A stretch of DNA of 64,000 bases from Sporosarcina ureilytica (GTDB lineage Bacteria > Bacillota > Bacilli > Bacillales_A > Planococcaceae), in assembly GCF_001753205.1 (NCBI RefSeq), contig NZ_CP017560.1, forward strand, positions 1,116,001 to 1,180,000. Direction: 5' to 3'. The position numbers were made by a program, and so were the translations under genes. Below the pieces are notes generated by a model, which saw nothing but the letters and a program-made list of their open reading frames with translations, did no database searches and was not told where the DNA came from. This document shows, in pieces, positions 44,949 to 54,752 of this stretch (positions are counted from its first letter, which is position 1; every line of letters begins with the position of its first letter).

Positions 44949-45792
44949 ATTTTTACCACGCCTTCCATTTGCCGACTGGATTGACGATGGCGTTCAATGG
45001 TTAACAGATGTTTTTGCGCCATTATTTGATGGGATTGCAACGTTCTTAGAAGCAATTGTAGAAGGGTCAGTCAATTTATTAGACCTTGTGCCATCAATTT
45101 TATTGGCAGTCATATTTGCCTTACTTGCTTGGTTTATTTCAACGAGAAAAATTGGGCTATTTACACTAATTGGATTCTTGTTCATAGACTATTTAGGTTT
45201 ATGGTATCCGATGTTGCAAATGCTAGCACTCGTTGTGACAGCCGTCTTGTTTGCTGTAGTTATTGGGATACCGATTGGAATTTTGGCATCACAAAATAAA
45301 ACTGTGAAACAAATTACGAATCCGATTTTGGATTTAATGCAGACGATGCCAGCATTTGTTTATTTAATCCCAGCTATTTTCTTCTTTAACATCGGGGTTG
45401 TACCAGGGGTTGTTGCATCAGTTATTTTTGCAATGCCACCGACAATTCGTTTAACGATGTTAGGGATTCAGCAAGTGCCAACGGATTTAATCGAAGCAAC
45501 TGAGGCATTCGGTTCAACAACATGGCAACGTTTAGTGAAGATTCAAATTCCGCTTGCAAAGCCAACTATTTTAGCAGGCGTGAACCAAAGTATCATGTTA
45601 TCACTCTCAATGGTTGTGATAGCTTCAATGGTAGGTGCTCCGGGACTTGGTGAAGAAGTTTACCGAGCCGTTACGCAATTGAAAACAGGTGTTGGTGTTG
45701 AAGTCGGTGTGGCGATTGTCATTGTTGCCATTATTTTAGACCGCATCACGCAACACGCAGGATCGAAAAAACAAGGAGGAATTTCAGAATGA
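44941..45792 (+). CDS. opuAB: glycine betaine ABC transporter permease
   Basis: This 283-residue membrane subunit has about seven hydrophobic segments and the binding-protein-dependent transport loop with EATEAFGSTTWQRLVKIQIP. It ends with DRITQHAG, as in OpuAB/ProW. It starts with TTG inside the end of opuAA, and its stop overlaps the binding-protein gene by four bases. Confidence 0.94.
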   Translation: MDKFLPRLPFADWIDDGVQWLTDVFAPLFDGIATFLEAIVEGSVNLLDLVPSILLAVIFALLAWFISTRKIGLFTLIGFLFIDYLGLWYPMLQMLALVVTAVLFAVVIGIPIGILASQNKTVKQITNPILDLMQTMPAFVYLIPAIFFFNIGVVPGVVASVIFAMPPTIRLTMLGIQQVPTDLIEATEAFGSTTWQRLVKIQIPLAKPTILAGVNQSIMLSLSMVVIASMVGAPGLGEEVYRAVTQLKTGVGVEVGVAIVIVAIILDRITQHAGSKKQGGISE

Positions 45793-46715
45793 TTTTGAAA
45801 AGAAAAGTATTTGGATTAGGTGCAGCAGCATTGCTTGCACTAGGACTTGCAGCATGTGGAAGTGACGATACAACTAAGAAAGAAACAGGTTCAGATGATG
45901 ACACAACTGGTGTTACAGAGGAAGCAGTTGGTGAATCAGTAAATTATAAGATTACAGGAATTGACCCAGGTGCTGGGATTATGGAAGCAGCTGACCGTGC
46001 AATTGAAGATTATGAATTAGATGAGTGGACGCTAACTACAGGTTCAGGTTCAGCAATGACGGCAGCGCTGAAAAAAGCATATGATAAAGAAGAACCAATT
46101 ATTGTTACAGGTTGGACACCGCACTGGAAATTTGCGGAGTTTGATCTTAAATATCTTGAAGATCCCAAAGGTTCATTTGGCGGAGAAGAGCAAATCCGTA
46201 CAATAGGCCGTGTTGGTTTAGAAGAAGATCTACCAGAAGCACATGCAATTTTGTCGAACTTTAATTGGACAGAAGAGGACATGGCCGAGGTTATGATTGC
46301 AATTCAAGACGGTGAGAAAGAAGAAGTAGCAGCTCAAAACTGGATTGACGCAAATGAAGATAAAGTATCAGAATGGACAGATGGTGTCGATAAAGTTAAC
46401 GGCGATAAAATTAAACTTGCTTATGTTGCATGGGATAGTGAAATCGCAAGCCATAACGTGATGAAAATTGTTCTAGAAGATATGGGCTATAAGGTTACAC
46501 TGACACAAGTAGAAGCAGGTCCATTATGGACAGCTGTTGCAAATGGTAGCGCAGATGCATCACTCGCAGCATGGTTACCAATTACACACGAAACATATGC
46601 TGAGAAATTTAAAGGTGACTTTGAAGAGCTTGGCATTAATATGGAAGGTGTGAAAATCGGTTTAGTCGTCCCAGAATATATGAACATTGACTCAATTGAA
46701 GACTTACAAAAATAA
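45789..46715 (+). CDS. opuAC: glycine betaine-binding lipoprotein
   Basis: This 308-residue substrate-binding lipoprotein has lipobox LGLAACG (cysteine near residue 23), an acidic linker, then the OpuAC fold. The aromatic box includes TGWTPHWKF, and the second lobe has ADASLAAWLP. It is last in the operon and followed by a terminator. Glycine betaine or proline betaine is the expected ligand by family. Confidence 0.94.
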   Translation: MILKRKVFGLGAAALLALGLAACGSDDTTKKETGSDDDTTGVTEEAVGESVNYKITGIDPGAGIMEAADRAIEDYELDEWTLTTGSGSAMTAALKKAYDKEEPIIVTGWTPHWKFAEFDLKYLEDPKGSFGGEEQIRTIGRVGLEEDLPEAHAILSNFNWTEEDMAEVMIAIQDGEKEEVAAQNWIDANEDKVSEWTDGVDKVNGDKIKLAYVAWDSEIASHNVMKIVLEDMGYKVTLTQVEAGPLWTAVANGSADASLAAWLPITHETYAEKFKGDFEELGINMEGVKIGLVVPEYMNIDSIEDLQK

Positions 46716-46721
46716 GAAAAA

Positions 46722-46756
46722 CAAAGGGCATCGCTTAATTTAGCGGTGCCTTTTCT
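46722..46756 (+). terminator. opuA operon terminator
   Basis: Stem AAAGGGCATCGCT/AGCGGTGCCTTTT with wobble and T-rich tail. Confidence 0.87.
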
Positions 46757-46991
46757 ATAGGTTTTGGTAGATGTATCAAAAATAATTATGGTCATTTATT
46801 GAACTTCAAAATAGACTTGTTGTGAAAATGAAAAATCGACCGAATAACCTTGTCGAACTTCAAGTTAATTGGGTTTATTTACACGAATCTAAAGTCATGA
46901 ATTTCGTTTTTTCGTTCTATAAATATAAAATCTACTATTGATTATTATAAAATGATGTGGTAGGTTTAAGAAAGTACGATATTTTCTAATA

Positions 46992-47132
46992 ACTTCGGGG
47001 CAAGGTGAAATTCCTTACCGACGGTGATCAAGTGTGATGCTTGTTAGTCCGTGACCCGCTTTTCTACTTGCTAGAAAACGGTGGAGCTGGTGAAACTCCG
47101 GCACCGACAGTTAAAGTCTGGATGGGAGAAGC
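46992..47132 (+). promoter_or_regulatory. FMN riboswitch (RFN element)
   Basis: The conserved RFN blocks appear in order: CGGGGCAAGGTGAAATTCC, GTCCGTGACCC, GTGGAGCTGGTGAAACTCC, GCACCGACAGTTAAAGTC and GGATGGGAGAAG. It precedes ribD by 66 bases and should switch off the riboflavin operon when FMN binds. Confidence 0.97.
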
Positions 47133-47198
47133 TTTGGGGAATACGTACAATGCCGATAATAGGTTGCCCTCTTTATACAATTGAAAGGGGGAATGTCG

Positions 47199-48287
47199 AT
47201 GATTGATGAAAATATGATGAAACTAGCGCTACAATTGGCGCAAAGTGCAGAAGGACAAACTTCACCGAATCCTCTTGTAGGTGCTGTTTGTGTTAAAAAT
47301 GGTCAAATTATTGGGACAGGCGCTCACTTAAAAGCGGGAACCCCCCATGCTGAAGTTCATGCATTAAAGATGGCAGGAGCAGCAGCTTTTGGTGCGGATT
47401 TATACGTCACCCTTGAACCGTGTGCACATCATGGACAAACACCGCCTTGTACAGGACGCATTATTTCAAGCGGGATTCGTCGTGTAATCATTGCGTCAAC
47501 AGATCCAAATCCTTCTGTAAATGGACGAGGGATTGAACTTCTTAAGCAAGCCGGAATTGAAGTAATCACCGGTGTTTTACAGGAAGAGGCAGACTATTTA
47601 AATCGTGCATTTTTTCATTTTATTCAACACGGTAAACCTTACGTCACTTTGAAAGCGGCCACTACCCTAGATGGTCGACTTGCAACGCAAAATGGGGATA
47701 GTAAATGGATTACATCTGAAACCTCTAGAACAGATGTCCATGAACTTCGTCATACCCATGATGCGATTTTAGTTGGCGTTGACACCGTACTTCATGATAA
47801 TCCTTTCCTAACCACCCGTTTGCCCCATGGTGGAAAGAATCCAATTCGAATTATTTTAGATCGACAGTTACGAACATCCGAAACAGCAAATGTTATTACT
47901 GATGGTGCTGTAGAAACAATTATTTTTACGTTGGAATCAACTGTAATGAATGCACATTTATCTGCGTTTTCCAATGTGTCTATTGAAAGAATTCCAGATT
48001 CAGCACATTTTTTGGAAGAAGTGCTAATACGTCTTGCGCAAAAAGGAATTATGACCTTGTTTGTCGAGGGCGGCAGTCGCATCCATTCGAGTTTTATGAA
48101 TGCACAGTTGGCTGATGAACTTTATTTATACGTAGCACCAAAATTAATTGGCAATGGTCCGACAATCTTTATGGATGAAACGCGTTCTTTTATGGCAGAA
48201 AGTGAAGGACTTTCATTCCTAGACGTGAAAAAAATTGGCGATGATATTAGAATTCATGCTCAGTTTCAAAAGGAAGGTGAGTCATAG
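47199..48287 (+). CDS. ribD: riboflavin-specific deaminase/reductase
   Basis: This bifunctional enzyme deaminates and then reduces the pyrimidine intermediate. The N-terminal deaminase zinc site is HAEVHAL with PCAHHGQTPPC. The C-terminal reductase has KAATTLDGRLAT and FVEGGSRIHSSF. ATG 47199 after GAAAGGGGG gives 362 residues; ATG 47193 and TTG 47181 are too close to that site. It is first in the operon under the FMN riboswitch. Confidence 0.95.
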   Translation: MIDENMMKLALQLAQSAEGQTSPNPLVGAVCVKNGQIIGTGAHLKAGTPHAEVHALKMAGAAAFGADLYVTLEPCAHHGQTPPCTGRIISSGIRRVIIASTDPNPSVNGRGIELLKQAGIEVITGVLQEEADYLNRAFFHFIQHGKPYVTLKAATTLDGRLATQNGDSKWITSETSRTDVHELRHTHDAILVGVDTVLHDNPFLTTRLPHGGKNPIRIILDRQLRTSETANVITDGAVETIIFTLESTVMNAHLSAFSNVSIERIPDSAHFLEEVLIRLAQKGIMTLFVEGGSRIHSSFMNAQLADELYLYVAPKLIGNGPTIFMDETRSFMAESEGLSFLDVKKIGDDIRIHAQFQKEGES

Positions 48288-48937
48288 TGTTTACTGGGAT
48301 TGTAGAAGAAATCGGTACAATTCAATCCGCGAATCGAGGTGCGAATTCTTTAACGCTCCGAATTCAATGTGCGAAGGTCCTTGAAGATGTTAATAAAGGG
48401 GATAGCATTGCGGTGAATGGTGTTTGTTTAACGGTTAAAGATTTTACAGCGTCCTATTTTACAGCAGATGTGATGCCTGAAACGGTAAAAGCGACAACGA
48501 TTCACTCGCTTCAAGTAGGAAGTCGTGTCAATTTAGAGCGCGCAATGGCAGCAAATGGTCGGTTTGGCGGTCATTTTGTAAGTGGACATGTTGATGGAAC
48601 CGGCGATATAGTGACCGTTCAACAGAGAGAAAATGCAATTTACATGGAAATTAACATTGCACCTGAATTATTACAGTACTTCATCCAAAAAGGGTCTGTG
48701 ACAGTTGATGGAACGTCACTGACAGTTTTTGATGTGACAGATAGTGGATTTGTTATCTCGTTAATTCCGGTTACACAAGCTGACTCTATAATTGGACAAA
48801 AACGCGTTGGCGACATTGTGAATGTAGAGTGCGATATGTTAGCGAAATATATTGAACGATTATTATCTAAAAAAGAAGTGCAACAACCGAGCACGGTGAC
48901 GATGTCATTACTTGCAGAAAATGGTTTTCTAAATTAA
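48287..48937 (+). CDS. ribE: riboflavin synthase alpha subunit
   Basis: This 216-residue enzyme dismutates two lumazines to riboflavin. It has two homologous barrels (MFTGIVEEIG and GHVDGTG of each half) typical of the trimeric enzyme. The GTG start overlaps the last base of ribD. Confidence 0.95.
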   Translation: MFTGIVEEIGTIQSANRGANSLTLRIQCAKVLEDVNKGDSIAVNGVCLTVKDFTASYFTADVMPETVKATTIHSLQVGSRVNLERAMAANGRFGGHFVSGHVDGTGDIVTVQQRENAIYMEINIAPELLQYFIQKGSVTVDGTSLTVFDVTDSGFVISLIPVTQADSIIGQKRVGDIVNVECDMLAKYIERLLSKKEVQQPSTVTMSLLAENGFLN

Positions 48938-48949
48938 GGGGTGACGAAT

Positions 48950-50143
48950 ATGTATACGACAGTAGAGAAAGCAATTGAAGAATTAAAAAGAGGTAAAGCA
49001 ATCATCGTTGTGGACGATGAAAATCGGGAAAATGAAGGCGACTTTTTAGCATTAGGTCAATTTGCTACGCCGGAAGTGATTAATTTCATGGCGACAGAGG
49101 GTAAGGGACTTATTTGCGTACCGATTGAAGAAGAAAAGGCGGCACAATTAGAGTTACCTCTTATGGCGGCAGAAAATAGCGATCCATATCGTACGGCTTT
49201 TACAGTGTCCATTGACCATGTCACAACGCATACAGGAATTTCAGCATTTGAACGTTCAGAAACGATTTTAAGCATGCTTCATTCAGATGCAAAACCAGAA
49301 GAATTTAATAGACCTGGGCATATATTTCCGTTAATTGCAAAACGCGGTGGTGTACTTGAACGTCCAGGACATACAGAAGCGGCGGTTGATTTAGCAAAAC
49401 TCGCAGGAGTAGATCCGGTAGGCGTGATTTGTGAAATTATGAATCCGGATGGAACGATGGCAAGAGGCCAGCAGTTAAAAGAAATGGCAGAACGTTTTGA
49501 CTTAGTCATTTTAACAATTGAAGAGTTAGTCAATTATCGGCAGGCGCGCGAATCGTTAGTTGAACACGTTGTTGATATCCAGTTATCAACTGAGTTTGGT
49601 GAATTCAAAGTCTTTACATACGTAGAGAAATCAACTGGACAAGAACATCTCGCATTTGTAAAAGGTGAAATAGAGGATGGTGAAAATGTTCTTGTTCGTG
49701 TTCATTCGGAATGTTTAACCGGTGATATTTTTGGCTCAAATCGATGCGACTGCGGCCCACAACTGCATGCCGCCCTTGGCCAAATTGAAGAAGCAGGAAA
49801 AGGTGTTTTATTATACTTAAGACAAGAAGGTCGTGGAATTGGACTTGTTAATAAAATGAAAGCTTATCAATTACAAGACGAGGGTTATGATACGGTCGAG
49901 GCAAATGTAAAATTAGGTTTCCCGGACGATGCAAGAGATTATCGAATCGGTGCACATATTTTACGAGATCTTGGCGTGTCAAAGATTACTTTACTAACGA
50001 ATAATCCACGAAAGATTTCAGGTCTAGAATCAAATGGTGTCCAAGTAATTGAACGACTGCCAATTGAAATGCCTGCGAAAGATGAAAATAGAAGATATAT
50101 GGAAACGAAAAAAACAAAACTCGGACATTTATTACACGCTTAA
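48950..50143 (+). CDS. ribBA: DHBP synthase / GTP cyclohydrolase II fusion
   Basis: The N-terminal domain (about 1-200) makes the four-carbon unit ([29 protein letters not shown]). The C-terminal domain (about 205-397) opens GTP ([21 protein letters not shown] zinc site in part, [19 protein letters not shown]). ATG 48950 has AAGGGGTG upstream; GTG 48941 overlaps that site. Confidence 0.95.
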   Translation: MYTTVEKAIEELKRGKAIIVVDDENRENEGDFLALGQFATPEVINFMATEGKGLICVPIEEEKAAQLELPLMAAENSDPYRTAFTVSIDHVTTHTGISAFERSETILSMLHSDAKPEEFNRPGHIFPLIAKRGGVLERPGHTEAAVDLAKLAGVDPVGVICEIMNPDGTMARGQQLKEMAERFDLVILTIEELVNYRQARESLVEHVVDIQLSTEFGEFKVFTYVEKSTGQEHLAFVKGEIEDGENVLVRVHSECLTGDIFGSNRCDCGPQLHAALGQIEEAGKGVLLYLRQEGRGIGLVNKMKAYQLQDEGYDTVEANVKLGFPDDARDYRIGAHILRDLGVSKITLLTNNPRKISGLESNGVQVIERLPIEMPAKDENRRYMETKKTKLGHLLHA

Positions 50144-50156
50144 GGGGGAAGTTATG

Positions 50157-50621
50157 ATGGGAAAAGTATATGAAGGTCATTTAGTTGGAACGGATTTAAA
50201 GGTTGGGATTGTAGTTGGACGGTTTAATGAATTCATTACAGGGAAGTTGTTAGGCGGGGCGGAAGATGCATTGCGTCGTCATGGTGTAGATTCAGAGAAT
50301 ATTGATGTCGCATGGGTTCCAGGTGCTTTTGAAATTCCGCTTGTTGCGAAGAAAATGGCAGCATCTAAAAAGTATGATGCGGTTATTACGCTAGGAACGG
50401 TAATTCGCGGCTCAACGCCTCATTTTGACTATGTGTGCAGTGAAGTTGCAAAAGGTGTTTCAGCCATTAATATGCAGGAAGGCGTTCCGGTTATTTTCGG
50501 CGTATTAACGACAGAGACAATTGAACAAGCTATCGAACGTGCTGGCACAAAAGCTGGAAACAAAGGCTGGGATGCGGGTACTGCAGCCATTGAAATGGCA
50601 AATCTATTGAAAGAAATTTAA
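50157..50621 (+). CDS. ribH: lumazine synthase
   Basis: The enzyme joins the DHBP and pyrimidine products to make lumazine and forms an icosahedral shell. The 154-residue chain has [37 protein letters not shown] and [11 protein letters not shown]. The long frame back to 50049 overlaps ribBA. The tandem ATGs at 50154/50157 follow AAGGGGG. Confidence 0.95.
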   Translation: MGKVYEGHLVGTDLKVGIVVGRFNEFITGKLLGGAEDALRRHGVDSENIDVAWVPGAFEIPLVAKKMAASKKYDAVITLGTVIRGSTPHFDYVCSEVAKGVSAINMQEGVPVIFGVLTTETIEQAIERAGTKAGNKGWDAGTAAIEMANLLKEI

Positions 50622-50626
50622 TGTAT

Positions 50627-50676
50627 GAAAAAGGCTTCCAGTCTGTCAATTGGTGACGGACTAGGAAGCCTTTTCT
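50627..50676. terminator. rib operon terminator
   Basis: Long stem AAAAGGCTTCC...GGAAGCCTTTT with inner GTC pairs, between convergent genes. Confidence 0.92.
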
Positions 50677-50701
50677 ATTATCCAATAAAATGATGATAAG
50701 A

Positions 50702-51934
50702 TTAATTTTCGGTTGACGCGTGCGTGGGTTTTGATACGTAAGTATTTTGTCCAGCGCCCAGTCCAACAATGAATAGGACGATAGAAGAAAATATTAATAA
50801 GAAAATAGGGATTGTCCAACCACCAGTTAAATCGTATAACAATCCGAATAGGGCAGGGCCTGTCGCGGCAAGTAAATAGCCAAACGTTTGCGCCATCGCA
50901 GATAAATCCGCTGCTTCATATATGTTTTCAGTTCTTAACATAAAGAACATCATTGCTAAACTAAATGCAGTTGCGGTCGCAATTCCGAATAAAATGGCTG
51001 ATGGTAATACGAGTGCCATTTGACCTGATAGGATCCCCGAGAGTCCGAGGATTAAGGTGATGAATGTAAACCAAACTAGTGGAATTTGGTTCTTCATTCG
51101 TCCAGCGATAATTGGCATAATAAAAGTAAATGGCAATTGCGCTAATTGGACGGAAGATAGCATCCAACCTGCTTTCTCTGCAGTCATACCCCTGTCTTGT
51201 AAAATAACTGGAAACCAAGCGGCAACACAGTAAAATAATAAGGATTGCAACCCCATGAATACCGTAATTTTCCAGGCAAGTTTTGATCGCAACAGCGAAA
51301 TTCCTTTTTTCATTTCGTTCCCTTGAGACGATTCTTTTTGTCGATTAAGGAGTTGTGGAATCCAAAATAATAGCGCAATAACCGCGAATATAGCCCAAAC
51401 ACCAATGGAAGCCTTCCAACCAAACGAACTGGACGTAGCGATTGGAATACTTAATCCAGCGGCTAAGGCAGCGGTAATATTCATAGAGATAGAATAAATC
51501 CCTGTCATGACACCGATATTATTGGGAAATTTCATTTTAATAAAGGCTGGCATCAGTACATTGGCAATTGCAATTCCCGCACCAATAAAAATGGTCCCAA
51601 TGTAAAGGATTGAGATGCCGCCTAAAGGCCTGAAGATAAGACCGATTGTAATGGCAATTATTACAAAAAATAAGACGACTTCCATCCCAAATCTTCTTGC
51701 AAGACGTGGGGCGAAAGGAGATAACAACCCGAATGCCAGTAACGGAATCGTCGTTAGGGCACCGACCATTGTATTTGAAATACCTAGTCCATCCCGAATA
51801 AGGGGGACAACTGGTCCAACAGAAGTGATTGGTGCACGTAAATTAGTAGTTAGAAAAATAATACCAGCTACGAGAAGCAGTAGGCCTAAGGTTGAACGAC
51901 GCTCAGGCTTTTCATTTTTTACAGGAACACTCAT
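50702..51934 (-). CDS. MFS transporter, CynX/NimT family
   Basis: This 410-residue protein has twelve predicted helices. The N terminus NLRAPITSVGPVVPLI and the loop LARRFGMEVVLF are typical of CynX/NimT (YycB-like) exporters. Substrates in the family include cyanate and nitroimidazoles, but none can be assigned here. The ribosome site is GAGGAGG. It is monocistronic. Confidence 0.88.
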   Translation of the reverse strand: MSVPVKNEKPERRSTLGLLLLVAGIIFLTTNLRAPITSVGPVVPLIRDGLGISNTMVGALTTIPLLAFGLLSPFAPRLARRFGMEVVLFFVIIAITIGLIFRPLGGISILYIGTIFIGAGIAIANVLMPAFIKMKFPNNIGVMTGIYSISMNITAALAAGLSIPIATSSSFGWKASIGVWAIFAVIALLFWIPQLLNRQKESSQGNEMKKGISLLRSKLAWKITVFMGLQSLLFYCVAAWFPVILQDRGMTAEKAGWMLSSVQLAQLPFTFIMPIIAGRMKNQIPLVWFTFITLILGLSGILSGQMALVLPSAILFGIATATAFSLAMMFFMLRTENIYEAADLSAMAQTFGYLLAATGPALFGLLYDLTGGWTIPIFLLIFSSIVLFIVGLGAGQNTYVSKPTHASTEN

Positions 51935-52183
51935 TAGTATTCCTCCTCTTGTTTAAATATGTAGTAGGTTCCAACATTTTACGTTAACAGGTTACTTTCA
52001 AAAAGTAAATGTCATTTTGCCGAAAGGATATATATTAAAACACTTTCATTAAAAAAATAGACATTTTTATTTGTGACTTGAAACAGTATTCACTAAACCT
52101 TATTTAGAAATTGGTTTTCTCGCGATATATGACTAGGGTAGGTATAATGAAAAGAGAATCAATTTAGAGAAAGAGGGATTCAC

Positions 52184-52531
52184 TTGACGAATGAAAATAA
52201 TGTAAATTTACCAGAAAAGACTTGTTCCATCGAACGACTTGTTACTGTAAAAGAAGATGTACAAAGAGTATTAAATGGAGAAAAAACAGCAACTAGACGA
52301 AATGGTGTCTATGCTTATCCTGGTGAGATTATGGTGCTTGAAGGAAAAGAATTTAAAGTAGACGCACTTTATTCACAGACGCTTGGGGAAATGACTGATG
52401 AACATGCTAAGCAAGAAGGATTTGAGACATTAGAAGCTTACAAACAAGCGATTCTTGCGTTACATCCGAAAATGCCTTGGGTGCCGAAGATGAGCGTATG
52501 GGTTCATGAGTTTAGCCCAGTTCAGAAATGA
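52184..52531 (+). CDS. ASCH-domain protein
   Basis: This 115-residue protein has the ASCH (PUA-like) fold pattern: NGEKTATRRNGVYAYPGEIM at the RNA-binding-like loop and a late EGFETLEAYKQAI helix. Such proteins may bind RNA or act on modified nucleosides. TTG start behind AGAGGG. The DUF2269-like gene follows after 8 bases and may be co-transcribed. Confidence 0.82.
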   Translation: MTNENNVNLPEKTCSIERLVTVKEDVQRVLNGEKTATRRNGVYAYPGEIMVLEGKEFKVDALYSQTLGEMTDEHAKQEGFETLEAYKQAILALHPKMPWVPKMSVWVHEFSPVQK

Positions 52532-52539
52532 TTCGTTAA

Positions 52540-52983
52540 ATGATGTTTGACTACTATACAACACTTGTTTTTCTACACGTAACTAGCGCAGTTTTTGCCA
52601 TTGGCCCATTATTTATCATTATTCCGATTATTAACAGGATAAGAAATGAAGTTGAGGTTAATGAAAAAATTTATTTATCAATCATTCGGGTCATCATTCG
52701 AATTGTCATGCACGCAGGTCATTTACTCGTTACGACAGGTGTGCTGCTTATCCTGTTTGGACCTTGGCCATGGCATACATCTTGGGTTGTCATGACTGTT
52801 GTCGTCATGGGCATCACGGCCGTATTTTTAGCATCAGGCTTTTCAAAAGTCCTCCGGGAATTTGGCGAACCTCATGCGAATAAACAATACATATTAAAGC
52901 GACTCACTTTTACAACATGGATATATATTGGACTGATGCTCTTGTTGCTTTGGTTAATGGTCCAAAAGCCAAGTTTTTGGTGA
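52540..52983 (+). CDS. DUF2269-like integral membrane protein
   Basis: This 147-residue protein has four hydrophobic helices. The first begins YTTLVFLHVTSAVFAIGP, with a histidine in the membrane (FLHVTSA), and HAGHLL starts the second. This resembles the DUF2269 family, with a possible haem-like role that is not established. The ribosome site is weak, so it may be coupled to the ASCH gene. Confidence 0.75.
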   Translation: MMFDYYTTLVFLHVTSAVFAIGPLFIIIPIINRIRNEVEVNEKIYLSIIRVIIRIVMHAGHLLVTTGVLLILFGPWPWHTSWVVMTVVVMGITAVFLASGFSKVLREFGEPHANKQYILKRLTFTTWIYIGLMLLLLWLMVQKPSFW

Positions 52984-52998
52984 ACGTATATTTTAGAG

Positions 52999-53033
52999 AG
53001 GATATGTACCTTAAGTGGTGCATATCTTTTTTT
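52999..53033 (+). terminator. intrinsic terminator
   Basis: Stem GATATGTACC/GGTGCATATC (one wobble) followed by T7. Confidence 0.88.
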
Positions 53034-53113
53034 ATGCCTAACATGTAGGAATGATTGATATCATTAGCGTACATGTTATAATTAACAAACTATTCGATAA
53101 AAGGGGAGTTCAT

Positions 53114-53536
53114 ATGGCAGTAGATGTTTATTTAACTTTTAATGGTGATTGCAGGGAAGCAGTTGAGTTTTATGCAAGAGTATTTAAAACGGAAAAACCG
53201 CATATAATGACGTTTGGAGAAAGCCCACAAAATCCAGATTACCCCCTTCCCGAGGAAGCAAAAGACCTTGTGATGCACGCTAGGCTAACGATTAGCGGAA
53301 GTAATGTCATGTTTTCCGATACATTCCCAGGTTATCCGTTTGTAGAAGGAAATAATATTACGCTTGCTGTTGTGAGTAAAGATATTGATGAGATTCGTTC
53401 CGCTTACGAAGGGTTGAAAGAAGGCGGCACCGTGGAAATGGAACTGCAAGAAACGTTTTGGAGTAAATGTTATGGAAAAGTTAAAGATAAATTTGGCATT
53501 GGCTGGCAGTTAAGTCATGAAAGTGAACAACAGTAA
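53114..53536 (+). CDS. VOC/PhnB-like glyoxalase-fold protein
   Basis: The 140 residues from ATG 53114 (GGGGAG upstream) form a VOC-superfamily protein of the PhnB/3-demethylubiquinone-9 type: YLTFNGDCREAVEFYARVF, HARLTISGSNVMFSD, ETFWSKCYGKVKDKFGIGWQ. Members of this subgroup often lack full metal sites, and the function is unknown. The codons from 53051 to 53113 are open by chance. Confidence 0.85.
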   Translation: MAVDVYLTFNGDCREAVEFYARVFKTEKPHIMTFGESPQNPDYPLPEEAKDLVMHARLTISGSNVMFSDTFPGYPFVEGNNITLAVVSKDIDEIRSAYEGLKEGGTVEMELQETFWSKCYGKVKDKFGIGWQLSHESEQQ

Positions 53537-53558
53537 AGTTAAGCTTATAAGGTGTAAT

Positions 53559-53600
53559 AAGGTATGGTGTTTTTCATTGAAAACCACCATACCTTTTTTC
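53559..53600 (+). terminator. intrinsic terminator
   Basis: Stem AAGGTATGGTG/CACCATACCTT with inner TTTT/AAAA pairs and a T6 exit. Confidence 0.9.
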
Positions 53601-53643
53601 AAATGCTGTTTGATTCATAAAGAAGATTGTGGGGAAATACGAA

Positions 53644-53835
53644 ATGATTGTCATTTTAGTAAGCGTATTTTCGGCGATTATCATAATGATGACAGCCTAT
53701 TCGTTAATAAAAGCATTGATTATCGCGTATAAAAGATGCGAAATAACTTATCGTAATTTAATCCTGTATTCAAAGTTATCATTCGCCATTTGTGGAACGA
53801 TTGCTTTTTTAACGCCATTTATTTTGGTTTTTTAA
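53644..53835 (+). CDS. small two-helix membrane protein
   Basis: This 63-residue protein has a long N-terminal helix (about 1-27), a short basic loop (AYKRCEITYRN) and a second helix (about 43-63). ATG 53644 follows TGGGGA; GTG 53629 is the longer option. No family is recognised, and support is only the hydrophobic pattern and position. Confidence 0.5.
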   Translation: MIVILVSVFSAIIIMMTAYSLIKALIIAYKRCEITYRNLILYSKLSFAICGTIAFLTPFILVF

Positions 53836-53863
53836 TTGATTTATTATAGGGGTGGGGGATTTG

Positions 53864-54721
53864 ATGACGTTTACGCAATATCATGACGCAAATGAGTTTT
53901 CTAAGAAAGTTTTACCCGTCATTGCTCATGAGGATGACGTGTTCAGTTTATTTTTAGGCGTGCTAGCATCAATAAAAAATGGTGTTTATGAAAATCCTTT
54001 TATGGCAACGATTGAGCACGATGGAGAAATCATTGCCTTATTTCAAATGACACCGCCGCATCCGGTCAATATGATTTATCTTGATGACAGCCGATTGGAT
54101 GCGTGTATAGAATTATTTATAAAACACTCTATCGAAGAAAATATCGAATTCACTTCTATTATAGGCTTGAAATCAATGGCAAGTAGATTTGCGGAGAAAT
54201 GGAAAGTTACAACTGGTATGGAAGAGCAATTATTAATGGATCAAGGTTTATATCGATTAGATACAGTAAATGAACAATTAGCCAATAGCCCAGGAAACTG
54301 GCGATTGGCAATAGAAACAGATTGTAAACTAATTCAGAATTGGTACCATTTATTTGAACAAGATACATCTTTGCCAGTAACTCCGGAACATATTGTAGAG
54401 GAACGTGTACAAAAATTTGTAAGCGTAAGGGAAGTATTTCTGTGGGAAGTTGAAGGCAAAGTTGTTTCCATGATGAAAAAATCTCGTCCAACGAAAAATG
54501 GCATTACGGTTGCTATGGTGTTCACACCTCAAGAGGAGCGGAGAAAAGGGTATGCGCGCACACTTGTAGCGGCGATTTCAAAAGAATTACTCAAAGAATA
54601 CAAGTTTTGTATGCTCTATACGGATATGATGAACCCTACATCGAACAAAATTTATCAAGAGATTGGCTATAAAAAAATTGCTGATTCTGTGCATATTGGT
54701 TTTATGAATAAAGAAGAGTAG
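53864..54721 (+). CDS. GNAT-family N-acetyltransferase
   Basis: The 285-residue protein has a divergent N-terminal half and a C-terminal GNAT domain (about 145-280). The acetyl-CoA loop follows VAMVFTPQEERRKGYARTLV, and NPTSNKIYQEIGYK is the family's final motif. The substrate is unknown. ATG 53864 follows GGTGGGGG; GTG 53852 overlaps that site. Confidence 0.87.
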   Translation: MTFTQYHDANEFSKKVLPVIAHEDDVFSLFLGVLASIKNGVYENPFMATIEHDGEIIALFQMTPPHPVNMIYLDDSRLDACIELFIKHSIEENIEFTSIIGLKSMASRFAEKWKVTTGMEEQLLMDQGLYRLDTVNEQLANSPGNWRLAIETDCKLIQNWYHLFEQDTSLPVTPEHIVEERVQKFVSVREVFLWEVEGKVVSMMKKSRPTKNGITVAMVFTPQEERRKGYARTLVAAISKELLKEYKFCMLYTDMMNPTSNKIYQEIGYKKIADSVHIGFMNKEE

Positions 54722-54748
54722 CCGCATTCAAGCGACTACTCTTCTTTA
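54714..54748. terminator. bidirectional terminator
   Basis: Stem AAGAGTAG/CTACTCTT with inner CGC/GCG pairs between convergent GNAT and pepF genes. Confidence 0.85.
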
Positions 54749-54752
54749 CTGT